Assembly: GCA_036274645.1 (NCBI GenBank)
Contig: DASUFH010000357.1
Span: 1 to 13,016 of the forward strand
Length of the DNA: 13,016 bases
Source: DASUFH01 sp036274645
Lineage (GTDB): Bacteria; Acidobacteriota; Terriglobia; 20CM-2-55-15
Direction: 5' to 3'
A program made the translations under genes and the position numbers. The notes beneath the pieces were generated by a model. The model did not search any database, was not told the DNA's origin, and was given only the letters and a program-made list of their open reading frames with translations. Shown here piece by piece: positions 1 to 6,645 of this stretch (its first letter is position 1; each line of letters starts with the position of its first letter).

Positions 1-333
1 CGCGCCGGTCGCCATGTGCAGGATGCCCTTTTCGGGGCCCAGCCAGCGCAGCTGCTTGTCGACGGTGAGGTCCCGGTAGAACGAACGCATGTCCGCGATG
101 ACGTCGTCGAAACTTCGGCCGACGACGTGATGTTTGAGCGCGTGTACGGCGGCCACGACGATCTCGTTGCCGCGCCCGTTGGTGAAGGTCAGGCCGTGGC
201 CTTCCAGTCCTGTGCCGGTTTCGAGAATGACGTACGTCGCCGAGTAGTCGCCCTGGTTCAGGGCGTCGGAGCCATCCTGTTGGAGGGACGTGGGAAATCG
301 GATGTCGCGGACAACGATGTTTGTGATTTTCAC
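1..333 (-). CDS. fucD: L-fuconate dehydratase-type enolase-superfamily enzyme, N-terminal 111 residues (partial)
   Basis: Likely dehydrates L-fuconate to 2-keto-3-deoxy-L-fuconate (EC 4.2.1.68) in non-phosphorylating L-fucose breakdown in the cytoplasm. Only the N-terminal capping domain is present; the gene leaves the window at base 1, so the Mg-binding and catalytic barrel residues cannot be checked. What is seen: 111 codons with RFPTS near residue 12, a DGSDALN segment, DYSATYVILET, GLEGHGLTFTNGRGNE and QLRWLGPEKGILHMATGA. In that order these match what I remember of Xanthomonas FucD and its human relative ENOSF1. The start is GTG at 333 (reads MKITNIVVRDI); no in-frame ATG lies just upstream and no good Shine-Dalgarno site is visible. 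It is transcribed away from the diiron-protein gene. Another acid-sugar dehydratase is possible, but the N-terminal signature is quite specific. Confidence 0.85.
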   Translation of the reverse strand, partial: MKITNIVVRDIRFPTSLQQDGSDALNQGDYSATYVILETGTGLEGHGLTFTNGRGNEIVVAAVHALKHHVVGRSFDDVIADMRSFYRDLTVDKQLRWLGPEKGILHMATGA

Positions 334-532
334 GGTTGTATGGACTTCAAACGACTCTTTGGCGCTTCTTTCGGTGTTGGGAGATGCGTCGCCACTCCGG
401 CAGGGCGGGATGGTCCCACCCGGCTGGCCCGTGGCAGCAACGCGTTAAGTGCGCTGTTTTCATGGCGGAAGGATAGCGCTCGCCTGTGTGGAGGGAAAGA
501 GTTAAACACGCATCAAACTCGCAGGCCCCGAC

Positions 533-561
533 TCGACGGAGGCATGACCCTTGGTTATTCT
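533..561 (+). promoter_or_regulatory. possible sigma-70 promoter giving a leaderless mRNA
   Basis: TCGACG at 533-538 (4 of 6 to TTGACA), a 17-base spacer, then TATTCT at 556-561 (4 of 6 to TATAAT). A transcript from here would start at about 568, exactly on the ATG chosen for the diiron-protein gene, so the message would have no leader. The matches are modest and the call rests mainly on the spacing. The rest of the 234-base divergent gap 334-567 shows no other feature I can support. Confidence 0.3.
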
Positions 562-567
562 CGATTC

Positions 568-1296
568 ATGGCACAGATTGGTCGCGACGCGTTTCAGGAG
601 GCGCTGCTCACCGTCATGGAGCAGAAGACGCATTGGTCGAATCAGGCCTTTGCTTCGGGCGGCGTGGCGCGGGAAAAAATGCACATCCACTTCGAGCAGG
701 AATTCGCGGTATTCGTCCGCGACTTTCCGGTGCTGGTGGGGCGCGCCTATGTCCAGTGTCCGATTCCGACCGTGCGGCGTTCTCTGGCCGAGAATCTTTA
801 TGAAGAGGAAACGGGCGCCATCGCGGCCGGCCGTCCGCATCCGGAATTGTTCCTGCTGATACCGCGCGGGTTCGGCTGCGACATGGCGCGGTTTGAGTCC
901 ATTGCGCTGCTTCCGGGATCCCGGCAATATCGCGACATCCTGGATCGCTGCACGCTCCGACAGGGGTGGGAAGTTGCAGCCGCCGTGACCACACTGTTCA
1001 TCGAGGGAACCGCGTGGGAGCGTGGCGAGTTGGATTGCCGCGCCCCGAAGCGGCCGATGCCGCCACTCGAACAGCATCCGTTGCATGTCCATTACGGGTT
1101 GGGCCTCGAATACCTGGAGCTTCCACGGATCCATCGCAATGTCGAGGGTGGGCATCGCCAGGCCGCCTGGCGCGCGATTCTGGATCACGTGGACGAGGCT
1201 GTCCGTCCGAAGGTGCTCCACGCCATGAGAGATGCTCTGGGGGGATGGCTGGCTTACAAGGACAGCGTTGCCAGGGCCGTCGGCCTCAAACGCTGA
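568..1296 (+). CDS. heme-oxygenase-fold diiron protein (CADD/PqqC/UndA-like, iron-containing redox enzyme family)
   Basis: A 242-residue, probably cytosolic all-helical protein of the TenA/PqqC-like superfamily. Known members of its diiron branch oxidise small amines, amino acids or fatty acids, or (CADD) make p-aminobenzoate. Visible motifs: HIHFEQEFAVFV at 39-50, the CPIPTVRRSLAENLYEEETG block at 64-83, HPEL at 91-94, FIEGT around E146, and HRNVEGGH at 189-196. Set against the ligands I recall for CADD (E81, H88, E142, H174, D178, H181), the candidates here are E80 or E81, H91, E146, H189, E193 and H196, so glutamate replaces the usual aspartate. The start is uncertain: ATG 568 fits a possible leaderless promoter. 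In-frame ATG 544 adds 8 residues, but the GGAGG at 538-542 is only one base from it. Substrate unknown. The next gene begins 138 bases downstream with its own promoter. Confidence 0.75.
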   Translation: MAQIGRDAFQEALLTVMEQKTHWSNQAFASGGVAREKMHIHFEQEFAVFVRDFPVLVGRAYVQCPIPTVRRSLAENLYEEETGAIAAGRPHPELFLLIPRGFGCDMARFESIALLPGSRQYRDILDRCTLRQGWEVAAAVTTLFIEGTAWERGELDCRAPKRPMPPLEQHPLHVHYGLGLEYLELPRIHRNVEGGHRQAAWRAILDHVDEAVRPKVLHAMRDALGGWLAYKDSVARAVGLKR

Positions 1297-1371
1297 GCGC
1301 AGGGCCATTCCGTACCTGGCCGTTGAAACAAACAAGATTCAAGAGTTCGTGCCGCCGGCCGGTTAATCCGC

Positions 1372-1400
1372 TTGAATGGCCCAGTCGGATCAACTATCTT
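1372..1400 (+). promoter_or_regulatory. sigma-70-like promoter for the ligM-like gene
   Basis: TTGAAT at 1372-1377, a 17-base spacer, and TATCTT at 1395-1400, each 4 of 6 to consensus. Transcription would begin near 1407 and give a leader of about 28 bases that contains the strong ribosome site AAGGAG at 1418-1423. Position, spacing and leader length are all consistent with expression separate from the diiron-protein gene. Confidence 0.5.
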
Positions 1401-1434
1401 CCGAGGGCACATTTTGTAAGGAGTGATCACGAGC

Positions 1435-2832
1435 ATGAGCAATCGGAGCTTGGAAGATTTGATACAAACTTCAGGTAATGCGGCAGATATGCTGCGCAAC
1501 CTGAAGGCCGGACCGAACCCGTATCCCGGTATTCCCCCCGAGTTTACCAACTGGCGCGATGAGCAGCAGGCGTGGCAAAAGAGCGCCGTGCTGTTCACGC
1601 TTTCCTATCACATGGCGGAGCTTACCGTTGAAGGTCCGGACGCAGTCAAGCTGCTGTCGGGTCTCAGCATCAATACCTACAAGAATCTCGCGTCCGACCG
1701 CGCCAAGCAGTTCGTGCCGTGCAGCCACGATGGTTATGTCATTGGTGATGTCATCATGTATCCGCTGGCCGAGAACCGGTTCAATCTCGTTGGGCGCATT
1801 CCGGCGCTCAACTGGATCCGGTTTCATGCGGAGACCGGCAAGTACAACGTCAAGCTGGAACTCGATGAGCGCTCCGCGGCAAGAAAGGATCCGTTCGGCC
1901 GCCGCTTCTATCGCTTCCAGGTTCAAGGCCCGAACGCGATGAAAGTGATGGAAAAGGCGCTTGGCGCCCCGCCGCCGGCGCTGAAGTTCTTCCACCTTTG
2001 CGACATGACGATCGCGGGCAAGCACGTGCGGGCGCTCCGTCACGGAATGGCCGGGCAGCCGGGCTTTGAATTGTTCGGACCCTATGCGGAGGGTCCCGCG
2101 GTGCGCGAGGCGCTGGTCAAAGCGGGTGAGGAGTTCGGTCTGCGCCAGGCCGGCGGCCGGTGCTATTCCTCGAACACGCTGGAATCCGGCTGGATTCCGT
2201 CGCCCCTTCCGGCGATCTACTCGGGAGACGCGATGAAGTCTTATCGGCAGTGGCTCAAGGAAGACTGCTACGAAGCCGGGGCCTCGATCGGTGGAAGCTT
2301 TGCCTCGAAGAACATCGCCGACTATTACCTTTCGCCATGGGATATGAGCTACGGCGCGTTTATCGACTACGACCACGACTTCATCGGGCGGGACGCGCTG
2401 CAGAAGATGGCCAAGGGGCCTCACCGCAAGAAAGTGACCCTGGTGCTCGACAACGCCGATGTGCTCAAAGTGGTCGGCAGCCAGCTTGAACCGGGCGAAC
2501 GGGGCAAGTTCATTGAGTTTCCGTCGGCGGTCTATTCGATGCATCCCTACGACAAGGTGACGGTCGGTGGCAAGACCGTCGGAATCTCCACCTGGGTTGG
2601 ATACAGCTCCAACGAGCGCAAGATGCTGACGATTGGGATCCTCGAAGAGGAGTATGCCAAACCGGGCACGAAAGTGACCTTCGTCTGGGGTGAAGAGAAC
2701 GGCGGTACGGCCAAGTCGACCGTTGAACGGCATCGCCAGATGGAGATCAGCGCAACCGTGGCTCCGGCGCCGTTTGTCGAAGTCGTGCGCAAGACCTACA
2801 CCGATCACGGCGGTTGGCGGTCCGGTCAGTAG
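1435..2832 (+). CDS. LigM-like tetrahydrofolate-dependent aryl O-demethylase (GcvT fold)
   Basis: Probably moves an O-methyl group from a methoxylated aromatic acid (vanillate or 3-O-methylgallate type) to tetrahydrofolate, linking lignin-derived aromatics to C1 metabolism in the cytoplasm. The 465-residue product is close to Sphingobium LigM (471) and much longer than GcvT. It shares, from memory, MLRN, PEFxNWRxEQ, VIGDVIMYPLAE, RALRHGMAGQPGFELFGPY, SNTLESGWIPSPLPAIY, DHDFIGRDAL and VTFVWGEENGGT. The catalytic tyrosine (LigM Y247) is Y244, with W253 nine residues on as in LigM; H59 and the R of VGRIPALNW are also kept. Two LigM pocket positions as I recall them, Y29 and Q57, are N28 and L56 here, so the substrate may differ. 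ATG 1435 is chosen because AAGGAG lies 11 bases upstream; GTG 1423 overlaps that site. A generic aminomethyltransferase is less likely. Confidence 0.85.
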   Translation: MSNRSLEDLIQTSGNAADMLRNLKAGPNPYPGIPPEFTNWRDEQQAWQKSAVLFTLSYHMAELTVEGPDAVKLLSGLSINTYKNLASDRAKQFVPCSHDGYVIGDVIMYPLAENRFNLVGRIPALNWIRFHAETGKYNVKLELDERSAARKDPFGRRFYRFQVQGPNAMKVMEKALGAPPPALKFFHLCDMTIAGKHVRALRHGMAGQPGFELFGPYAEGPAVREALVKAGEEFGLRQAGGRCYSSNTLESGWIPSPLPAIYSGDAMKSYRQWLKEDCYEAGASIGGSFASKNIADYYLSPWDMSYGAFIDYDHDFIGRDALQKMAKGPHRKKVTLVLDNADVLKVVGSQLEPGERGKFIEFPSAVYSMHPYDKVTVGGKTVGISTWVGYSSNERKMLTIGILEEEYAKPGTKVTFVWGEENGGTAKSTVERHRQMEISATVAPAPFVEVVRKTYTDHGGWRSGQ

Positions 2833-2849
2833 TTCCCAGAATCCTCAAG

Positions 2850-2868
2850 GGGCGGTCTATGACCGCCC
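2850..2868. repeat. palindromic repeat copy 1 (possible terminator of the ligM-like gene)
   Basis: GGGCGGTC-TAT-GACCGCCC, a perfect 8-base stem with a 3-base loop, 17 bases after the ligM-like stop codon and followed by the T-rich CCTTTTCT. It could end transcription as an intrinsic terminator, although the T run is interrupted. The same unit occurs near 5645, at 6948 and, inverted, near 7019. Confidence 0.75.
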
Positions 2869-2965
2869 GTCCTTTTCTCACCCGCCCTGATCGGCTTTTC
2901 ATAACAGAAACATTTGGTGTCCCTTCTGTCCGTTACGGATACGAGGCGTGTGAGGCTCGTTGTGA

Positions 2966-3174
2966 GCACGCCGGAGGCGTGCCAGGACGATAGCCCGGGG
3001 TGAGCGAGCCACGCGAGCCACCCCGGGGGCGACCATGCGGCGAAGCTGGCGCCCCGGAAGGGGCGCCGGGAATCCTTGCGCCCCTTCCGGGGCGCAAACG
3101 CACGAGGGGGAGGGCCTCCCCGGGTGTCGTTGCGCTCCACCCGGGGCTATCTTCCGGGCACGCCTCCGGCGTGC
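2966..3174. repeat. nested inverted-repeat element in the dnaK leader
   Basis: A 209-base composite palindrome. The outer arms are 2966-3028 and, inverted, 3118-3174. Each arm begins with a hairpin GCACGCCGGAGGCGTGC (2966-2982; its complement at 3158-3174), then a GATAG stretch, then a second hairpin of the CCCGGGGTG...CACCCCGGG type (2994-3027; 3118-3146). Inside are two more hairpins that are reverse complements of each other: GGCGCCCC-GGAA-GGGGCGCC at 3048-3067 and GCGCCCC-TTCC-GGGGCGC at 3078-3095. The whole could fold as a large cruciform or RNA structure. I recall similar REP-like units as repeated intergenic elements in acidobacterial and planctomycete genomes. No transposase is nearby. 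Confidence 0.75.
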
Positions 3175-3285
3175 AAAATGGCCAGACTCCCTACAAGCAG
3201 GCCCCCCTCCTTCCCATTTGCCATCCCGCGTGCTGCATCTTCATTGGGGCGACCCGGGCTGGAACGAATCAAAAGGGATATCCAT

Positions 3286-5166
3286 ATGGCAAAAGCGATT
3301 GGCATCGATCTTGGAACGACAAACTCCGTCGTTTCCGTCATGGAAGGTGGAAAACCCACGGTCATTGTGAACACCGAAGGCAGCCGGCTGACGCCTTCGG
3401 TGGTTGCGTTTACGCGAAACGGCGAACGTCTCGTCGGACAAATTGCGAAGCGGCAGGCGGTGCTGAACGCCGAAAACACCATTTATTCCGCCAAGCGATT
3501 CATCGGCCGGCGGTACTCCGAAGTTCAGGAAGAGCTCAAGAACGTACCATTCAAGGTCGTGTCGGGACCCAACGATGCCGTTCGATTCGACATCATGGGG
3601 AAGCTTTACGCGCCGGAGGAGATCTCCGCGCTGGTCCTGCGCAAACTGGCGGACGACGCCGCCAAGTACCTTGGCGAGAAAGTGAACGACGCGGTGATCA
3701 CCGTTCCCGCGTATTTCAACGACGCGCAGCGCCAGGCCACCAAAGACGCCGGCAAGATCGCCGGGTTGAACGTTCTGCGCATCATCAACGAACCGACCGC
3801 GGCTTCGCTGGCGTATGGTCTCGAGAAGAAGAAGAACGAAACGATTCTCGTCTTTGATCTGGGCGGCGGCACGTTCGACGTCTCGATTCTGGACGTCGGC
3901 GATGGCGTCTTCGAGGTGAAATCCACATCCGGCGATACCCATCTTGGCGGCGACGACTTCGACAAGCGAATCGTCGACTGGCTCGCGACGGAGTTTCAGC
4001 GCGACAACGGCATCGACCTGAGAAAGGACCGTCAGGCGCTGCAGCGCCTGACGGAAGTGGCGGAAAAGGCCAAGATCGAATTGTCGTCGACCACCGAGAC
4101 GCCGATCAGTCTTCCGTTCATTACCGCCGACAGCTCCGGCCCCAAGCATCTCGATACGCGTCTCAGCCGGTCCAAGTTTGATCAGTTGACGGCGGATCTG
4201 GTCGAACGGTGCGTCGCCCCGGTGAATCAGGCGATGACGGACGCGAAGTTGAGCGCCAATGACATCGATGAAGTCATCCTGGTGGGCGGCGCCACGCGCA
4301 TGCCTTCGATACAGGCGCTGGTCCGTCGCCTGACGGGCGGGAAAGAGCCCAACCAGTCGGTCAATCCGGACGAGGTCGTTGCGGTCGGGGCCGCAATCCA
4401 GGCGGGTGTGCTGGCGGGTGAGGTCAAAGACGTTCTGTTGCTCGATGTGACGCCGCTGTCCCTGGGCCTGGAAACCCTGGGCGGCGTGATGACGAAACTC
4501 GTGGAACGCAATACGACCATCCCGGTCCGCCGCAGCGAAGTCTTTTCCACCGCCGACGACAATCAGGGCGCGGTCGATATTCACGTGCTGCAGGGCGAGC
4601 GTGAACTGGCGCAGGACAACCGGACACTCGGCAATTTCCGGCTTGAGGGAATCCGCCCCGCGCCGCGCGGTGTTCCTCAGATTGACGTGACGTTCGATAT
4701 TGACGCCAATGGAATTCTCATCGTCACCGCGAAAGACAAGGAAACGGGCAAGGAGCAGAACATCACGATTTCCGGATCGACGCAGCTTTCCAAGGAAGAC
4801 ATCGATCGCATGGTTCGCGACGCCCAGACCCACGCGGAGGACGATCGCCGCCGCCGCGAAGAAGTCGATGCGCGGAACAGCGCCGATGCGGCGGCGCATC
4901 AGGTCGAGCGCCAGATCGGCGAACTGGGCGATCGGGCGCCCCTGAACGAGAAGGCCAGAGCCGAGGAAATGATCTCGCAGGTTCGAGAGATGGTTCGCGC
5001 TCAATCGCAGGACGTGAGCCGGCTCCGGCAACTCACCAGCGATCTGCAGCAGATCCTGCATGGACTGGCTTCCGCCGCCGCAAGCCAGCAGCAGCCGCCG
5101 CCCGGCGCCAAACCGGGCGCGGGTCCGGACGACGTCATCGACGCGGACTTCAAGAAGGCAGGGTAG
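3286..5166 (+). CDS. dnaK: molecular chaperone DnaK (Hsp70)
   Basis: ATP-driven chaperone that binds exposed hydrophobic segments of unfolded proteins, working with GrpE and the J-protein encoded just downstream. The 626-residue length is normal (E. coli 638). ATPase domain: IGIDLGTTNSVV from residue 5, FNDAQRQATKDAGKIAGL, INEPTAASLAYGLEKKK, FDLGGGTFDVSILDVG with the autophosphorylation-type threonine T196, and LVGGATRMP at 333-340. The interdomain linker DVLLLDVTPLSLG starts at 382. The substrate-binding domain follows, then a helical lid, a Q/P/G-rich tail and the terminal DDVIDADFKKAG typical of bacterial DnaK. The start is ATG 3286, with an AAGGGA ribosome site at 3273-3278 seven bases upstream; the longer in-frame frame from 3076 crosses repeat sequence and lacks family similarity. 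First gene of the chaperone cluster; grpE follows after 3 bases. Confidence 0.98.
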   Translation: MAKAIGIDLGTTNSVVSVMEGGKPTVIVNTEGSRLTPSVVAFTRNGERLVGQIAKRQAVLNAENTIYSAKRFIGRRYSEVQEELKNVPFKVVSGPNDAVRFDIMGKLYAPEEISALVLRKLADDAAKYLGEKVNDAVITVPAYFNDAQRQATKDAGKIAGLNVLRIINEPTAASLAYGLEKKKNETILVFDLGGGTFDVSILDVGDGVFEVKSTSGDTHLGGDDFDKRIVDWLATEFQRDNGIDLRKDRQALQRLTEVAEKAKIELSSTTETPISLPFITADSSGPKHLDTRLSRSKFDQLTADLVERCVAPVNQAMTDAKLSANDIDEVILVGGATRMPSIQALVRRLTGGKEPNQSVNPDEVVAVGAAIQAGVLAGEVKDVLLLDVTPLSLGLETLGGVMTKLVERNTTIPVRRSEVFSTADDNQGAVDIHVLQGERELAQDNRTLGNFRLEGIRPAPRGVPQIDVTFDIDANGILIVTAKDKETGKEQNITISGSTQLSKEDIDRMVRDAQTHAEDDRRRREEVDARNSADAAAHQVERQIGELGDRAPLNEKARAEEMISQVREMVRAQSQDVSRLRQLTSDLQQILHGLASAAASQQQPPPGAKPGAGPDDVIDADFKKAG

Positions 5167-5169
5167 GGT

Positions 5170-5616
5170 ATGCCAAAGCAAGTCGAAAGCCTCGAAGAGG
5201 AACTTCGGATCGAACACGATCTCTACCTGCGGGCTCTGGCGGATTTTGCCAACTATCGCCGCCGTATGGAGCGCGCCCAGACGGAGTTCGGCATCCTGGC
5301 CAGGAGGGAACTCATCATTCCGCTGCTCGATATCGTGGACGATTTCGAACGCGCGCTCGGAGCGGAAGGCGCGGGGGAAAACTCCTTCCTGGAGGGTATG
5401 CGGGCGGTGCACAAGAAGCTGACGGCGCTTCTGGAGAAGGAGGGTATCCACGCATTCGAGAGTGTCGGAGAGCCCTTTGATCCCGCGCGTCACGAAGCGA
5501 CGGCGTCGGCGCCGGCGGTTGATCAGGCGCCGGGGACCGTCGTGCAGGAAATCCGCCGTGGATACCGCCAGGGCGATGACGTGCTGCGCCCGGCGCGCGT
5601 GATCGTCGCGCAATAG
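5170..5616 (+). CDS. grpE: nucleotide exchange factor GrpE (short form)
   Basis: Releases ADP from DnaK and so sets the rate of the chaperone cycle; acts as a cytosolic dimer. The 148-residue protein is shorter than E. coli GrpE (197) and lacks most of the N-terminal disordered region. It opens directly into the long dimerising helix (LYLRALADFANYRRRMERAQ, residues about 16-37) followed by LIIPLLDIVDDFERAL. The C-terminal beta domain is present: KEGIHAFESVGEPFDPARHEA, then GTVVQEIRRGYRQGDDVLRPARVIVA. Its ATG lies 3 bases after the dnaK stop, so the two are almost certainly co-transcribed and translationally coupled. A palindromic repeat follows before the J-protein gene. Confidence 0.96.
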   Translation: MPKQVESLEEELRIEHDLYLRALADFANYRRRMERAQTEFGILARRELIIPLLDIVDDFERALGAEGAGENSFLEGMRAVHKKLTALLEKEGIHAFESVGEPFDPARHEATASAPAVDQAPGTVVQEIRRGYRQGDDVLRPARVIVAQ

Positions 5617-5644
5617 CGACGCTATGGGTTCCCGGTCTGCTGTC

Positions 5645-5665
5645 GGGGCGGTCTATGACCGGCCG
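5645..5665. repeat. palindromic repeat copy 2, degenerate, inside the chaperone operon
   Basis: GGGGCGGTCTATGACC then GGCCGG; the right arm has drifted from CGCCC. It fills part of the 87-base gap between grpE and cbpA. Similarity to the 6930-6960 copy extends about 15 bases further left (TCCCGGTCTGCT here, TCCCCGTCTGCT there), so the unit is a longer element and not just the palindrome. Confidence 0.7.
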
Positions 5666-5703
5666 GCGCCTGGGGCTGCGTGGCGGCAAATAACGGGTGA
5701 AGG

Positions 5704-6645
5704 ATGGCGGTCAAATTCAAGGACTACTACGACGTCCTGGGGGTGTCCCGCGACGCTACGGATGACCAGATCCGAAAGGCCTACCGGAAGCTCGCGCGCA
5801 AATACCATCCGGATGTCAATCCCAACGACAGGACGGCCGAAGAGAAGTTCAAGGATCTCAACGAAGCCTACAGCGTTCTCTCCGATACAACGAAGCGGCA
5901 ACAGTACGACAGCCTCGGCGCCGGCTGGCGCGCCGGCTCCGACTTCACGCCGCCACCCGAATGGTCCACTGAGGCGCGCGTGGAATTTGGCGACCTGGGT
6001 GGAATGGGCGGATTCAGCGATTTTTTCGAAACCTTGTTTGGCGGCCGCGCCCGCGGCGCGGGACGGGCCCCGGGCGCGGGCTTCGCGCGGCGCGGAAACG
6101 ACATCGAGTCCGAACTGGAGATCACTCTCGAGGAAGCGCATCACGGCGCTGCCCGCTCGCTCTCTCTGGTGACACCGGAAGGCGGTCGCCGGACAATCGA
6201 AGTGAAGATTCCACCGGGAGTTCATGCCGGTCAGTTGATCCGGCTTGCGGGAGAAGGCGAGCCCGGCGCCGGAGGGGGTCCTTCCGGAGACATTTTCCTG
6301 CGCGTGAAAGTCCGGCCACATCCGGTATTCACGCCGGGCAGTAACGGCGATGTCGATATGGAACTGCCGGTGGCGCCCTGGGAAGCCGCTCTCGGCAAGG
6401 TCATCCGCATCCCGACGATCGACGGGACAGTGGATATCACCATCCCCGCAAACACGCCCTCGGGACGGCGCATGAGGCTGCGCGGCCAGGGACTCCGGCA
6501 GCGCGCCGGCATCCGGGGCGATCAATATGTGCGCATCCGGATCGTCAATCCGCCGGCGCTCTCGGCCGCGGAGAGGGACCTTTATGAGCGGCTGGCGGCC
6601 GCGTCGCGGTTCAATCCGCGCGAGTTCCCCGGAGTTGCGGCGTGA
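5704..6645 (+). CDS. cbpA: J-domain co-chaperone, zinc-finger-less DnaJ/CbpA type
   Basis: Stimulates the DnaK ATPase and delivers substrates to it. The 313-residue protein has a J domain at 1-72 (DYYDVLGV, KAYRKLARKYHPDVN with the essential HPD at 35-37, EKFKDLNEAYSVLSD). A G/F-rich linker follows at about 75-135 (GGMGGFSDFFETLFGG), then two C-terminal beta domains (NDIESELEITLEEAHHG; IKIPPGV-like VKIPPGVHAGQLIRLAGEGEPG; GDIFLRVKVRPHPVF). No CxxCxGxG repeats occur, so it is a class B (CbpA-like) and not a classic DnaJ. The ribosome site is poor: GAAGG directly abuts the ATG. The stop overlaps the start of the next gene by 4 bases (GTGA). No class A dnaJ is present in the window, so this is the dedicated J-protein of the operon. 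Confidence 0.95.
   Translation: MAVKFKDYYDVLGVSRDATDDQIRKAYRKLARKYHPDVNPNDRTAEEKFKDLNEAYSVLSDTTKRQQYDSLGAGWRAGSDFTPPPEWSTEARVEFGDLGGMGGFSDFFETLFGGRARGAGRAPGAGFARRGNDIESELEITLEEAHHGAARSLSLVTPEGGRRTIEVKIPPGVHAGQLIRLAGEGEPGAGGGPSGDIFLRVKVRPHPVFTPGSNGDVDMELPVAPWEAALGKVIRIPTIDGTVDITIPANTPSGRRMRLRGQGLRQRAGIRGDQYVRIRIVNPPALSAAERDLYERLAAASRFNPREFPGVAA

Larger units (their letters stand above)
2833..3285. other. 453-base gene-free leader between ligM-like gene and dnaK
   Basis: No convincing gene lies here. Open frames crossing it are made of palindromic repeat sequence, and the in-frame extension of dnaK back to 3076 is repeat-encoded. The stretch holds a 19-base palindrome (2850-2868), a nested inverted-repeat element (2966-3174), and about 110 bases of ordinary sequence before dnaK. 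I found no CIRCE element (GCACTC/GAGTGC dyad) and no complete HspR-type HAIR site (CTTGAGT-N7-ACTCAAG). Only a half-site-like CTCAAG appears, near 2844-2849. No heat-shock promoter could be recognised with confidence. Confidence 0.7.

Noticed and set aside
16..567. Plus-strand open frame running into the diiron-protein gene
   Set aside because: It is the antisense of the fuconate dehydratase gene and then of the intergenic gap. Protein-family similarity begins only after 568.
1471..2808. 445-codon minus-strand open frame opposite the ligM-like gene
   Set aside because: Same shadow effect; the plus strand has clear family motifs and a promoter and ribosome site.
2914..2942. Possible dnaK promoter TTGGTG-N17-GGATAC
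   Set aside because: The -10 match is poor and it would leave a leader of more than 300 bases through the inverted-repeat element. Not good enough to annotate.
3076..3285. N-terminal extension of dnaK by 70 codons
   Set aside because: The extension is encoded by the inverted-repeat element, has no Hsp70 similarity, and the ATG at 3286 has a well-placed ribosome site and the canonical MAKAIGIDLG start.
2833..3285. CIRCE or HAIR heat-shock operator before dnaK
   Set aside because: No TTAGCACTC/GAGTGCTAA dyad and no full CTTGAGT-N7-ACTCAAG were found by eye; only a single half-site-like CTCAAG.
3241..5613. 790-codon minus-strand open frame opposite dnaK and grpE
   Set aside because: Mirror frame of GC-rich coding sequence. 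It has an R/D/H-rich composition without domain motifs, while the opposite strand encodes unmistakable DnaK and GrpE.
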